Part shown: positions 15,185 through 22,977 of the stretch, piece after piece
How positions within the stretch are numbered: the stretch's first letter is position 1
How the letters are laid out: every line of letters begins with the position of its first letter
From: Bacteroidaceae bacterium
GTDB lineage: Bacteria > Bacteroidota > Bacteroidia > Bacteroidales > Bacteroidaceae
Direction: 5' to 3'
DNA length: 41,133 bases
Assembly (NCBI GenBank): GCA_017458585.1
Contig: JAFTAJ010000026.1
Coordinates: forward strand, 1-41,133
Notes under the pieces: model-generated
The model's database searches: none
What the model saw: the letters and a program-made list of their open reading frames with translations, nothing else
What the model was told of the DNA's origin: nothing
Position numbers and translations under genes: made by a program

Positions 15185-16669
15185 ATGACATCAACCACAC
15201 TTCAACCCAAAGCCGTCTTTGACTGCTTTGCACAGATCAATCAGATTCCCCGCCCCTCCTACAAGGAGCAGCAGATGGGCGCTTTCCTCGTTGACTTCGG
15301 CCACAAGCTCGGCCTCGAAACCCTGCAGGACTCCGTAGGCAATGTCCTTATCCGCAAGCCCGCCACCCCGGGCTATGAAAACCTCAAGGCCACCGTGCTG
15401 CAGAGCCACATGGACATGGTGTGCGAGAAAGTGGCAGGCCTCGACTTCGACTTCACCAAAGACCCCATCCAGACCTACGTTGACGGCGAATGGCTCAAGG
15501 CCAGAGGCACCACCCTCGGTGCCGACGACGGCATCGGCGTAGCCATGCAGATGGCCATCCTGCAGGACGACACCATTGAGCACGGCCCGCTGGAGTGCCT
15601 CTTCACCGTGTGTGAGGAGGAAGGCCTCGTAGGAGCCTTAGGTCTCGAGCCCGGCTTTATGAAGGCCGACTATCTCATCAACCTCGACTCCGAGGACGAG
15701 GGACAGATATTCATCTCCTGCGCTGGCGGTGCCACCACCACCATTACCTTCCATCCCACCCTGGAGCCCGCGCCCCAAGGGCAGTATTTCTTCAAGCTGC
15801 AGGTGAGCGGCCTCACCGGCGGCCACTCGGGCGACGACATCGTCAAGAAGCGTGCCAACGCCAACAAGCTGCTCGTGCGCATGCTCTCCGCCATGCGTCA
15901 ATATGGAGTGCGCATCGCCGACATACAGTCGGGCGGCCTCCACAATGCCATCCCCCGCGACGGATATGCCGTATGCTGCGTGCCCACGGAGCACAAGGAG
16001 GCTGTGCGAGTGCTGGTCAACACCATGACTGCCGAGTTTGAGGAGGAGTTCTCCGCCACCGAGCCCAACCTCACCATCACCCTTGAGTCAGCCGACGCAG
16101 CCGACAAGGTTATCGACCTCTCCACCGCCGACCGCCTCATCACCGCCCTCGTCAGTGTGCCTAACGGAGTGCTCGCCATGGACCAGGAGATACCCAACTT
16201 TGTGCAGACATCCTCCAACCTCGCCAGCGTCCACCTAAAGAAGTTAGAAAGTTCAAAAGTTCAAGAGTTTAAGAGTGACATAATAGAGGTTGTCACCAAC
16301 CAGCGCTCCAACCTAATGAGTGCACGCAAGAATGCCTCCCAGATGGTGGGCGGTGTCTTTATCCTCGCCGGAGCCGACGTGGAGGAGGGCGACGGCTACC
16401 CGGGCTGGAAACTCAATCCGCAGAGTCCCCTGCTTCAGATTACCGTGGAGAGCTACAAGCGCATCTTCAACAAGGAGCCCGAGATACTCGCCATCCATGC
16501 CGGACTGGAGTGTGGTCTCTTCTCGCTCAAATACCCCAACGTCGATATGGTCAGCTTTGGCCCCACACTGCGCGGCGTCCACTCGCCCGACGAGCGCCTG
16601 CTCATCCCCACCGTGCAGATGGTATGGGACCACCTGCTCGACGTGCTGAAAAACATCCCCGCAAAATAA
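15185..16669 (+). CDS. pepD: Aminoacyl-histidine dipeptidase (M20)
   Basis: Encodes 494 residues. It hydrolyses dipeptides such as Xaa-His, using a two-zinc M20 centre. Metal-binding motifs are SHMDMVCE (His75, Asp77), LGADDGIGVAM (Asp114-115), CEEEGLVGA (Glu145-146), INLDSEDEG (Asp168) and the late HAGLECG. GGHSGDDI and the dimerisation region between follow family order, and FGPTLRGVHSPDERL closes the domain. Length is typical of PepD. One odd part is residues about 351-366 (KKLESSKVQEFKSD), encoded by an octamer array within a loop of the catalytic domain. There is no signal peptide. Confidence 0.96.
   Translation: MTSTTLQPKAVFDCFAQINQIPRPSYKEQQMGAFLVDFGHKLGLETLQDSVGNVLIRKPATPGYENLKATVLQSHMDMVCEKVAGLDFDFTKDPIQTYVDGEWLKARGTTLGADDGIGVAMQMAILQDDTIEHGPLECLFTVCEEEGLVGALGLEPGFMKADYLINLDSEDEGQIFISCAGGATTTITFHPTLEPAPQGQYFFKLQVSGLTGGHSGDDIVKKRANANKLLVRMLSAMRQYGVRIADIQSGGLHNAIPRDGYAVCCVPTEHKEAVRVLVNTMTAEFEEEFSATEPNLTITLESADAADKVIDLSTADRLITALVSVPNGVLAMDQEIPNFVQTSSNLASVHLKKLESSKVQEFKSDIIEVVTNQRSNLMSARKNASQMVGGVFILAGADVEEGDGYPGWKLNPQSPLLQITVESYKRIFNKEPEILAIHAGLECGLFSLKYPNVDMVSFGPTLRGVHSPDERLLIPTVQMVWDHLLDVLKNIPAK
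16241..16280 (+). repeat. Octamer array inside pepD
   Basis: Units AAGTTAGA, AAGTTCAA, AAGTTCAA, GAGTTTAA and GAGTGACA run in 8-bp steps. They encode a lysine- and serine-rich loop insertion of PepD. Eight is not a multiple of three, so loss of one unit would break the gene. Confidence 0.8.
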
Positions 16670-16690
16670 TTTTATTATTTTCGCGTTATA

Positions 16691-16723
16691 ATATGGTATC
16701 CGCAACCCCTGCGGGTACCATAT
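16691..16723 (+). terminator. Perfect 14-bp hairpin between pepD and lipoprotein
   Basis: ATATGGTATCCGCA pairs with TGCGGGTACCATAT around an ACCCC loop. The only imperfect pair is G-U in the plus-strand RNA, which would be A-C on the other strand, so the RNA hairpin favours the plus strand. It lies 21 bp past the pepD stop and 12 bp before the next ATG. The tail ATTTACTTG is poor in T for a classical terminator; it could instead be a 5' leader structure. Confidence 0.55.
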
Positions 16724-16735
16724 TTACTTGCAGCT

Positions 16736-18208
16736 ATGAAATACACATTTTTATCTCCCTTTATCTTCCTTTTTCTCCTTTTATCTCCATTTATCTTCTT
16801 GTCTTCCTGCATCAGCGACGAGGAGTACCCCACACCTGCGGGAGCCACCTTCCGTCTGTCGGTTGACACCATCGACTTTGACACCGTGATAACCCATACG
16901 GCCTCCGCCACCCGCACCATGACCCTCTACAACGACAACTCCGACGGCCTGTCCATCACCTCCATCACCATAGAGGGCGAGGATGCGGCGCAGTTCCTTG
17001 CCAATGTCGATGGCACATCTTTTGATGCTCAATCGTCAAAGGTCGAGGGTCAATCTCTCGATTGCCGCGGAAAGGACAGCCTGATAGTCTTTGCGCAGTT
17101 CAACGCCAAGGATATCGACCAGGACGACGCAGCACTCAGCGAGGCACGTCTGGTGATTACCCTCGCCAACGGCAAGCGCCAGAGTGTAGTGCTACAGGGC
17201 TATAGCCTCGATGCCATTGAGCTGCGCGGAATCACCTACTCCGCTGACGCCACATTGGCCGCCACGCGACCCTACGTCGTTTACGACAGCCTGGTAGTGG
17301 CCGAGGGCACCACCCTCACCCTCGCCCCGGGCACCACCCTACTGATGCGCCCCGAGGCATACATCAAGGTCAAGGGCACACTCATAGCCAACGGCACACT
17401 GGAGCAGCCCGTCACCATGCGCGGCCACCGGCTCGACGACATGTTCAAGCACCAGCCCTACGACCGCATCGACAACCAGTGGCAGGGCATCACCTTCACC
17501 TCCACCTCCTACGACAACCGCCTCAACTACTGCGACATACACTCGTCCAACTACGGAGTGGTGTGCGACTCCTCCGATGTCAGCCGCCTGAAGCTCACCA
17601 TAGAGAACTCCATCCTCCACAACACCAAGCAAGATGGTCTCACCCTCATCAGCTCGCAGGCCTTCGTCGGCAACACGCAGATATCCAATGCCGAAGGCAA
17701 CTGCGTCACCATCTGTGGCGGTGACCAGCAGTTCATCCACTGCACCATAGCCAGCTTCAGTCCCTTCACCGCCATGCGCGGCAACGCCCTCGTGTTCAGC
17801 AACGCCGTCGGCAACTACCCCTGTCCGTTGCAGCGGCTCGACATCGTCAACTCCATCGTCACAGGCTATGCTTCCGACGAAGTCTTCGGCAACCCCTACA
17901 AGGACGAGAGCGTGCCCTTCAACTTCGCATTCCGCAACAGTCTGCTCGCCACCCCCGAGGTGACCGACAATGCTGCCGTCGTCAACAATATGTGGGAAGA
18001 CCCCAAGGACAGCATCACAAGAGCGCGCAACTTCGTACCATTCGACCTGCCCGCCATCTTCTTCGACTTCCGTCTGCGCGAGGACAGCAAGGCGCGAGGA
18101 CTCGCCGACCCCGGCATCACCTCCCTCTACTATCCCCTCGACCGCCTCGGACGCAAGCGCACCCCCACCTCCGACGCAGGCTGCTACCAGTACGAGGAGG
18201 AAAACTAA
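16736..18208 (+). CDS. Beta-helix lipoprotein
   Basis: Encodes 490 residues. A lipoprotein signal ends FIFLSSC (Cys25). After an N-terminal beta domain (about 30-165, containing FDTVITHTASATRTMTLYN) comes a right-handed parallel beta-helix, about residues 175-420. It is seen as repeating hydrophobic strands with turns: LTLAPGTTLLM, IKVKGTLIANGT, QWQGITFTS, LNYCDIHSSNYGV, LTIENSILHNTKQDGL. The C-terminus ends ...PTSDAGCYQYEE, a closing motif common in Bacteroidetes surface beta-helix proteins. Such proteins often bind or cleave polysaccharides, but no catalytic residues are evident. The signal peptide is encoded by decamer repeats, and a second array of heptamers encodes AQSSKVEGQS near residues 98-108. 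Confidence 0.88.
   Translation: MKYTFLSPFIFLFLLLSPFIFLSSCISDEEYPTPAGATFRLSVDTIDFDTVITHTASATRTMTLYNDNSDGLSITSITIEGEDAAQFLANVDGTSFDAQSSKVEGQSLDCRGKDSLIVFAQFNAKDIDQDDAALSEARLVITLANGKRQSVVLQGYSLDAIELRGITYSADATLAATRPYVVYDSLVVAEGTTLTLAPGTTLLMRPEAYIKVKGTLIANGTLEQPVTMRGHRLDDMFKHQPYDRIDNQWQGITFTSTSYDNRLNYCDIHSSNYGVVCDSSDVSRLKLTIENSILHNTKQDGLTLISSQAFVGNTQISNAEGNCVTICGGDQQFIHCTIASFSPFTAMRGNALVFSNAVGNYPCPLQRLDIVNSIVTGYASDEVFGNPYKDESVPFNFAFRNSLLATPEVTDNAAVVNNMWEDPKDSITRARNFVPFDLPAIFFDFRLREDSKARGLADPGITSLYYPLDRLGRKRTPTSDAGCYQYEEEN
16751..16800 (+). repeat. Decamer array encoding a lipoprotein signal peptide
   Basis: Five 10-bp units TTATCTCCCT, TTATCTTCCT, TTTTCTCCTT, TTATCTCCAT, TTATCTTCTT. Three units make ten codons, so the signal peptide shows a 10-residue repeat LSPFIFLFLL / LSPFIFLSSC. 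It is the same family as the intergenic arrays at 14131-14200 and 31381-31450. Confidence 0.9.
17028..17055 (+). repeat. Heptamer array inside beta-helix lipoprotein
   Basis: Units CTCAATC, GTCAAAG, GTCGAGG, GTCAATC form four degenerate heptamers of the GGTCAAT class, lying in a loop of the N-terminal domain. Confidence 0.65.
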
Positions 18209-18330
18209 AGCCACTCTTACGAAAACTAAAGCTACTCTTATGAATTCTAAAGCCGCTCTCGCGCTCATGAGAGTGCCTTTAGATTCTCTAAGAGTGGGCT
18301 TAAATTCTCTGAGAGCAGGGATAATTTTCA
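18201..18330. repeat. Palindromic array of 21-bp repeats
   Basis: Three direct 21-bp units (18201-18221, 18222-18242, 18243-18263; consensus AAAACTAAAGCCACTCTTACG) are followed by three units in inverted orientation (18268-18288, 18289-18309, 18310-18330; TGAGAGTGCCTTTAGATTCTC and relatives). The two halves are imperfect reverse complements, meeting at CTCATGAG. The array begins at the last codons of the beta-helix gene and ends before the protease promoter. It could fold as a long hairpin or cruciform. Confidence 0.85.
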
Positions 18331-18354
18331 CGGGAGCGGACATCCAACTATAAA

Positions 18355-18437
18355 AGTGGCACAGGCCGCGAGGTTTTTACGTTTTTTCTACCACTAAATT
18401 TGGTGGAATGAGAGAAAATCTGTAATTTTGTGCCACT
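18355..18437. promoter_or_regulatory. Inverted repeat bracketing the protease promoter
   Basis: AGTGGCACA (18355-18363) and its perfect reverse complement TGTGCCACT (18429-18437) lie either side of the promoter; the right arm overlaps the -7 box and the start point. Between them, CCACTAAATTTGGTGG (18391-18406) is a near-palindrome covering the -33 box. These look like operators, but no regulator is known. Confidence 0.45.
18399..18430 (+). promoter_or_regulatory. Predicted promoter of the protease-esterase-dockerin operon
   Basis: TTTG (18399-18402) and TAATTTTG (18423-18430) are separated by 20 bases, a full match to the Bacteroidetes consensus. The start codon at 18460 is 29 bases past the -7 box. 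Confidence 0.75.
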
Positions 18438-18459
18438 ATTAAAAATACTGTAAATTGTC

Positions 18460-21400
18460 ATGAAAAAGATTTCTCTTGTCGTTGCCATCGTTGCAACCTT
18501 ATTTATTTTCGCGCACGCGAGCGCACAGGCACAAGGACTGAAGAAAGAGCAGATCGGGGATACAGCCCTGTACAACTTTTTCCAAAACCTCAAGCCGGAC
18601 TATAGCTTGATTAGGAGTAAAGGAGTAAGGAGTAAAGGAGCGAAGTCGAAGTCTAATCGCGCTGAGCGCCCTGACCATGTCAACAATCAGGCGACCAACC
18701 ACTTCCCGCCCATCTTCAACCAGAGCGGCGGCTCGTGCGGCTCATGCGCCAACGTGGCATATATGCTGTGCTACGAAATCAACAGCCTGAACAATCGCGA
18801 CGCCAAGCACAACGAGGAATACCAGTTTCCCAGCCACTTCACCTGGCTTACGTGCAGCAACATCTGCCCCGAGCAGACGATGGCAGAGAAAAACGGCATA
18901 CCGAGCGTGACCGTTTATGGCGGCCGCACCTACTCCAGATACTTCGGTCTGCAGGACACGGAGGAGAAGGATGTGGGCTGGATGCAAGGCTACGACAAGT
19001 GGTATAGCGCGATGTTTAACCGCTCGCGCGCCATGGGCAAGTTCCCCTACGCCCTCGACACGGAGGAGGGCTATGAGCTGGCCAAGGACTGGCTGTGGAA
19101 TCACTGTGGTGACGAAGACTTCCCGACGGGCGGTGTGTTTGTGATTGGCGTGGCTGCAGGGCCTGAATATACCACGTTTCCCGACACTCCCGCCAACCGC
19201 GAGGCGGGCGTGGTGGGTATCTGCTATGTGACCACGTGGGGACCGCAGTATAACCACGCTCTGACGGTGTGCGGCTACGACGACCGCGTGGAGTTTGACC
19301 TCGACGGCAATGGCGTGATAGGCGAGAAGGACAAAGGCGAGACAGGCGCATGGATTATCGCCAACTCATGGGGACAAGGATGGGCCAGCAAGGGTATCAT
19401 CTACTGCCCGTACAAATATACCTACTGCGTAGGCCTGAGCGGCTCTACATGGGATCCCGCCTTCTACCACCCGCGTAAGAACTACCGTCCGCTACGCACC
19501 ATCAAGGTGACCATGGACTTCAGCCACCGTCCCGAGATACTGCTGGGCGCCGGCATAGCGCAAGATACCACCGCCACCAAGCCGGAACAGAGCACCGCCT
19601 TTGCCCACTTCAACTACACAGGCTCCACCAAGTCGGGCAGCAACGAGATACCGATGCTGGGACGATGGGCTGACGGCTATCACTACGAGCCAATGGAATT
19701 TGGCTATGACCTCACCGACCTCACAGCGGCCTTCGACCGTACCAAGCCCCTGAAATATTTCTTCTACGTCAACACCAAATACAGTGCCAAGGGCACGGGC
19801 AATATCTACAAGGCGTCTATCATCGACTACGAGTTTGACCGCGACGGCGTGGAGATTCCCTTCCACATCGACACGGTGGCTGTGCTCAACCGAGGCAAGA
19901 CAACGATGATCAGTGTGACAGTGCCCGGAGAGCAGGCCTACAAGCCCATCAACCTTGAGCTCAACGCAGGGCAACTGAAGTGGGAGGCACCGCAGAAGTC
20001 GTACCTCACCCTCACGGGATACAATATCTACAACGGCACCCGCAAGGTGGGAGCCGTGGATGCCAACAACCGAACCTACACCCTCGACGGTGACGCATAC
20101 GGTCTCTTCAGCGTGGCCGCCGTGTATGAGGTGAAAGGCGAGAGCGTAGAGTCTGAACAGAGCAATAAGGTGAAGGTGGTGGCCACGCCCTCCGACTTTG
20201 CTGACAACAAAGTGCTGGAACTGAAGAACACCGCCGTGCTGGTGCCCAACGCCGTGACCACGGCTTCGCAGCAGGCTACCATTGAGTTCTGGATTTATCC
20301 CTATAACCTCACCTCCTACAACCAACAGATAGGACAGGACTGGGGCACCTTCCTCTTCCATACCACTTACGCCGGAAACATCTACACCGGATGGAGCACC
20401 GAGGCAAACCGCATCACCACAGCCGATGGCACCCTCAAGGCCAACCAGTGGACACACATTGCCATCACTATCAACAACAACGTGATGACCCTCTACGTCA
20501 ACTCTGTCAAGACGGGCTCCATCACCTCTACCCTCTACTCGGGTCTCAGCGCTATGGGCAACTTCCGCATCGGTGACGCTCACTACAAGTTTAACGGTAA
20601 GATAGACGAGCTACGCATCTGGAACACCTGCCGCACGCAGCGTGAGATAGCCAACAACATGAGGATGCACATAGCCAATCCCTCTGCCCTGCCCAACCTG
20701 ATTACCTATCTGAGCATGGACACTACCGATGGTGAGGACGGTCAGGAGCTGATGGAGTATGCCGGTGGCAATAACGCCGACCTCAGCATGATAGAGAACT
20801 ACAACATACTCACCGACAACTCCTTCCTCACAAAGGACAACAATGACCCCACAGCCGACTTCACCCTGAGCGCCGACACCGCCTACTGCGGAGCAAGCGT
20901 GGAGGTGCAGTCGATGCTCTCTGCCAACACGGCATCCGTGCAATGGAGCGCCCCGGGAGCCGCAATGGAGAGTACCACAGTAGGCAACCCCACCTTTGTG
21001 TACGACAAACCGGGCACATATACCATTACCCTCAAGACTGCCAACGCCACCGGTCAAGATACCGAGACACAGAAAGAGCTGACGGTGGTCAATGTGCCGA
21101 TGCCCGTTGCCGACTTTGAGATTGGACAGGACAACGCCCCCGCCGGCGACAAGGTAAGCCTCATCAACCGCACACAAGGTCTGGGGTGCACCTATGAGTG
21201 GATTATTGACGATGCCAATACCAAGAGCTTCAGCGGAGCTAACGCCAATGTGACCTACACCGAGACAGGGCGCCATGCCATCACCCTCAAGGCCACCAAC
21301 AGCGCAGGCACCTCAAGCGTAACCAAGTATGTGCGTGTCACCAACACCACACCCGCCGTGGACTTCGACATACTGCCCGCCACCGTCATCCTGGGTGAGG

Positions 21401-22977
21401 ACATCACCCTTATCGACAAGACCAAGTATGCTCCCGACACATGGCAGTGGAGCTTCACCAACAGCCGCCACAACATAGGCATCAGCGGACAGAACTTCAC
21501 CTACAAGACCGAGTATCCCGGCTACTACGATGTCACCCTCACCACCTCCAACGATGTGGGCACCGGCACCGTGACCAAGCGCCACGCACTCGCCGTCTGC
21601 AACGCTGACTCCGAGAACGGACTCAACTTCTCCGGCTCAGGCGAGAAGGTCAGCTTCAAGAGCCCCGTCAGCGAGGACACCAACATGTTTACCATCGATT
21701 GGTGGATGTATCCCTACTCTGTCAACGGAGCGCTCAATATGAGCACCGAAGATGGCAGCCTCAACATCAGCACCGACGAGAACGGCTCCACCACCATTGC
21801 CCTGAACGGCAAGAGCGTCGCCTCGGGCGACCAGTTTGTGGTGGCTGGCGAGTGGCATCACTACGCCATCGTTTACCGCACGGGTAGCGTGACATTCTAC
21901 CGCGATGGAGAGAAATTTGCACAACCCTCGGGACGCTTGGCACTCAAGACCCCCGCATGGGCAGGCAATATGGTGCTGGGCAGCGACGCTACGCCCTTCC
22001 GCGGAATGATTGATGAGTTCAGATTCTGGCGCAAAGCCCTTACCACCACCGAGATACAGCAGACCTGCAACCAGCCCATCACCAATGTGGAGGAGCAGAT
22101 GACCGACTACAAACTCGTGGTATATTACGACTTCAACCAGAGCACCGGCAATGTCAACAGCGCCACCGGCGCCGACTACCTCGGCACCCGCAGCGGCTTC
22201 GGTCCCGACGGCGATGCCTGGAGCAGTTCGCTGGGAGTGTTCACCCTCGACTTCTCGCCCCTGCAGAAAGAGCAGGATGTCACCGCCAACTACCTCACCA
22301 ACTGTAAGGCACCCTTCCTGCATACCGACAAGCGCGTCAACACCACCAACTATGTGTCGCGCTACTTCCAGCTCGAGACAGGCACTGCCACATCGGGATG
22401 GAAACTGGAGAACACCGTACAAGAGGAAGGAAACAAGACCATCACCGGCGCATACGTTGACGCCTACTTCGACTACGAGCTGGCATGCATCACCGGCGAC
22501 CAGGGCTTCGCTGCCTCCCTCAGTGACCAGCGGACCTACCAGACCGTCACACTGCCGGCAGGCCTATACCGACTGGAGGTGGTGCCCAGCACCAGGGTCA
22601 GCTCGCCCACTGGCAGCTATATCGTGGTCACTGCAGCCGACACCCTGGCAGGCAACGCCGACCTGGCTAACACGCTCGCCTACACCTATCTCAACGATAT
22701 GGAGCTGGAGTTTTTCCTCGACAGCGAGACGGAAGTGTCACTCGGATTTATCTTCAATCTCAGCAGCTCCCTCGCGCTGGCCATCAACAAGATAAAGCTC
22801 ATCAAGATTCCTTACGAGTTCCACTATTCAGGCGACCTGACAGGGATAGAGAATAGAGAACAGAGAATAGAGAACAGAGAACAGAGAACGGAAATCTACG
22901 ACCTGCAAGGACGCAAGATAAATGGCAAGCCGGCTAAGGGTATATATATCCAAAACGGAAAGAAAGTAAAAAGATGA
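18460..22977 (+). CDS. Secreted papain-like protease with LamG and PKD modules
   Basis: Encodes 1505 residues. A signal peptide (cleavage near ASAQAQ) is followed by a C1 cysteine protease domain: Gln88, catalytic Cys96 in NQSGGSCGSCANVAY, His266 in YNHALTVCGYDD, and Asn302 in WIIANSWGQGW. A calcium-loop-like DLDGNGVIGEKDKGE lies between His and Asn. Then come an Fn3-like domain (about 490-585), a LamG domain (about 585-745, FRIGDAHYKFNGKIDELRIW), three PKD domains (about 797-1050), a second LamG (about 1053-1225) and a beta domain (to about 1460). The end is a sorting-type tail, IYDLQGRKINGKPAKGIYI. Export and surface attachment, probably by the type IX system, are inferred. Heptamer arrays encode RSKGVRSKGAKSK before the protease domain and IENREQR repeats before the tail. 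The next gene overlaps by ATGA. Confidence 0.92.
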   Translation: MKKISLVVAIVATLFIFAHASAQAQGLKKEQIGDTALYNFFQNLKPDYSLIRSKGVRSKGAKSKSNRAERPDHVNNQATNHFPPIFNQSGGSCGSCANVAYMLCYEINSLNNRDAKHNEEYQFPSHFTWLTCSNICPEQTMAEKNGIPSVTVYGGRTYSRYFGLQDTEEKDVGWMQGYDKWYSAMFNRSRAMGKFPYALDTEEGYELAKDWLWNHCGDEDFPTGGVFVIGVAAGPEYTTFPDTPANREAGVVGICYVTTWGPQYNHALTVCGYDDRVEFDLDGNGVIGEKDKGETGAWIIANSWGQGWASKGIIYCPYKYTYCVGLSGSTWDPAFYHPRKNYRPLRTIKVTMDFSHRPEILLGAGIAQDTTATKPEQSTAFAHFNYTGSTKSGSNEIPMLGRWADGYHYEPMEFGYDLTDLTAAFDRTKPLKYFFYVNTKYSAKGTGNIYKASIIDYEFDRDGVEIPFHIDTVAVLNRGKTTMISVTVPGEQAYKPINLELNAGQLKWEAPQKSYLTLTGYNIYNGTRKVGAVDANNRTYTLDGDAYGLFSVAAVYEVKGESVESEQSNKVKVVATPSDFADNKVLELKNTAVLVPNAVTTASQQATIEFWIYPYNLTSYNQQIGQDWGTFLFHTTYAGNIYTGWSTEANRITTADGTLKANQWTHIAITINNNVMTLYVNSVKTGSITSTLYSGLSAMGNFRIGDAHYKFNGKIDELRIWNTCRTQREIANNMRMHIANPSALPNLITYLSMDTTDGEDGQELMEYAGGNNADLSMIENYNILTDNSFLTKDNNDPTADFTLSADTAYCGASVEVQSMLSANTASVQWSAPGAAMESTTVGNPTFVYDKPGTYTITLKTANATGQDTETQKELTVVNVPMPVADFEIGQDNAPAGDKVSLINRTQGLGCTYEWIIDDANTKSFSGANANVTYTETGRHAITLKATNSAGTSSVTKYVRVTNTTPAVDFDILPATVILGEDITLIDKTKYAPDTWQWSFTNSRHNIGISGQNFTYKTEYPGYYDVTLTTSNDVGTGTVTKRHALAVCNADSENGLNFSGSGEKVSFKSPVSEDTNMFTIDWWMYPYSVNGALNMSTEDGSLNISTDENGSTTIALNGKSVASGDQFVVAGEWHHYAIVYRTGSVTFYRDGEKFAQPSGRLALKTPAWAGNMVLGSDATPFRGMIDEFRFWRKALTTTEIQQTCNQPITNVEEQMTDYKLVVYYDFNQSTGNVNSATGADYLGTRSGFGPDGDAWSSSLGVFTLDFSPLQKEQDVTANYLTNCKAPFLHTDKRVNTTNYVSRYFQLETGTATSGWKLENTVQEEGNKTITGAYVDAYFDYELACITGDQGFAASLSDQRTYQTVTLPAGLYRLEVVPSTRVSSPTGSYIVVTAADTLAGNADLANTLAYTYLNDMELEFFLDSETEVSLGFIFNLSSSLALAINKIKLIKIPYEFHYSGDLTGIENREQRIENREQRTEIYDLQGRKINGKPAKGIYIQNGKKVKR
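18613..18640 (+). repeat. AGGAGTA repeats before the protease domain
   Basis: Four AGGAGTA-like units at 7-8 bp steps encode RSKGVRSKGAKS between the signal region and the catalytic domain. Confidence 0.7.
22848..22889 (+). repeat. Six-unit heptamer array before sorting tail
   Basis: AGAGAAT, AGAGAAC, AGAGAAT, AGAGAAC, AGAGAAC, AGAGAAC encode IENREQR IENREQR just before YDLQGRK. The same heptamer lies at the same protein position in the GH20-GH33 gene (39892-39919) and in the spacer at 40088-40115. Confidence 0.9.

Noticed and set aside
18201..18330. Possible CRISPR array
   Set aside because: The units are contiguous with no spacers, number only six, and half are inverted.
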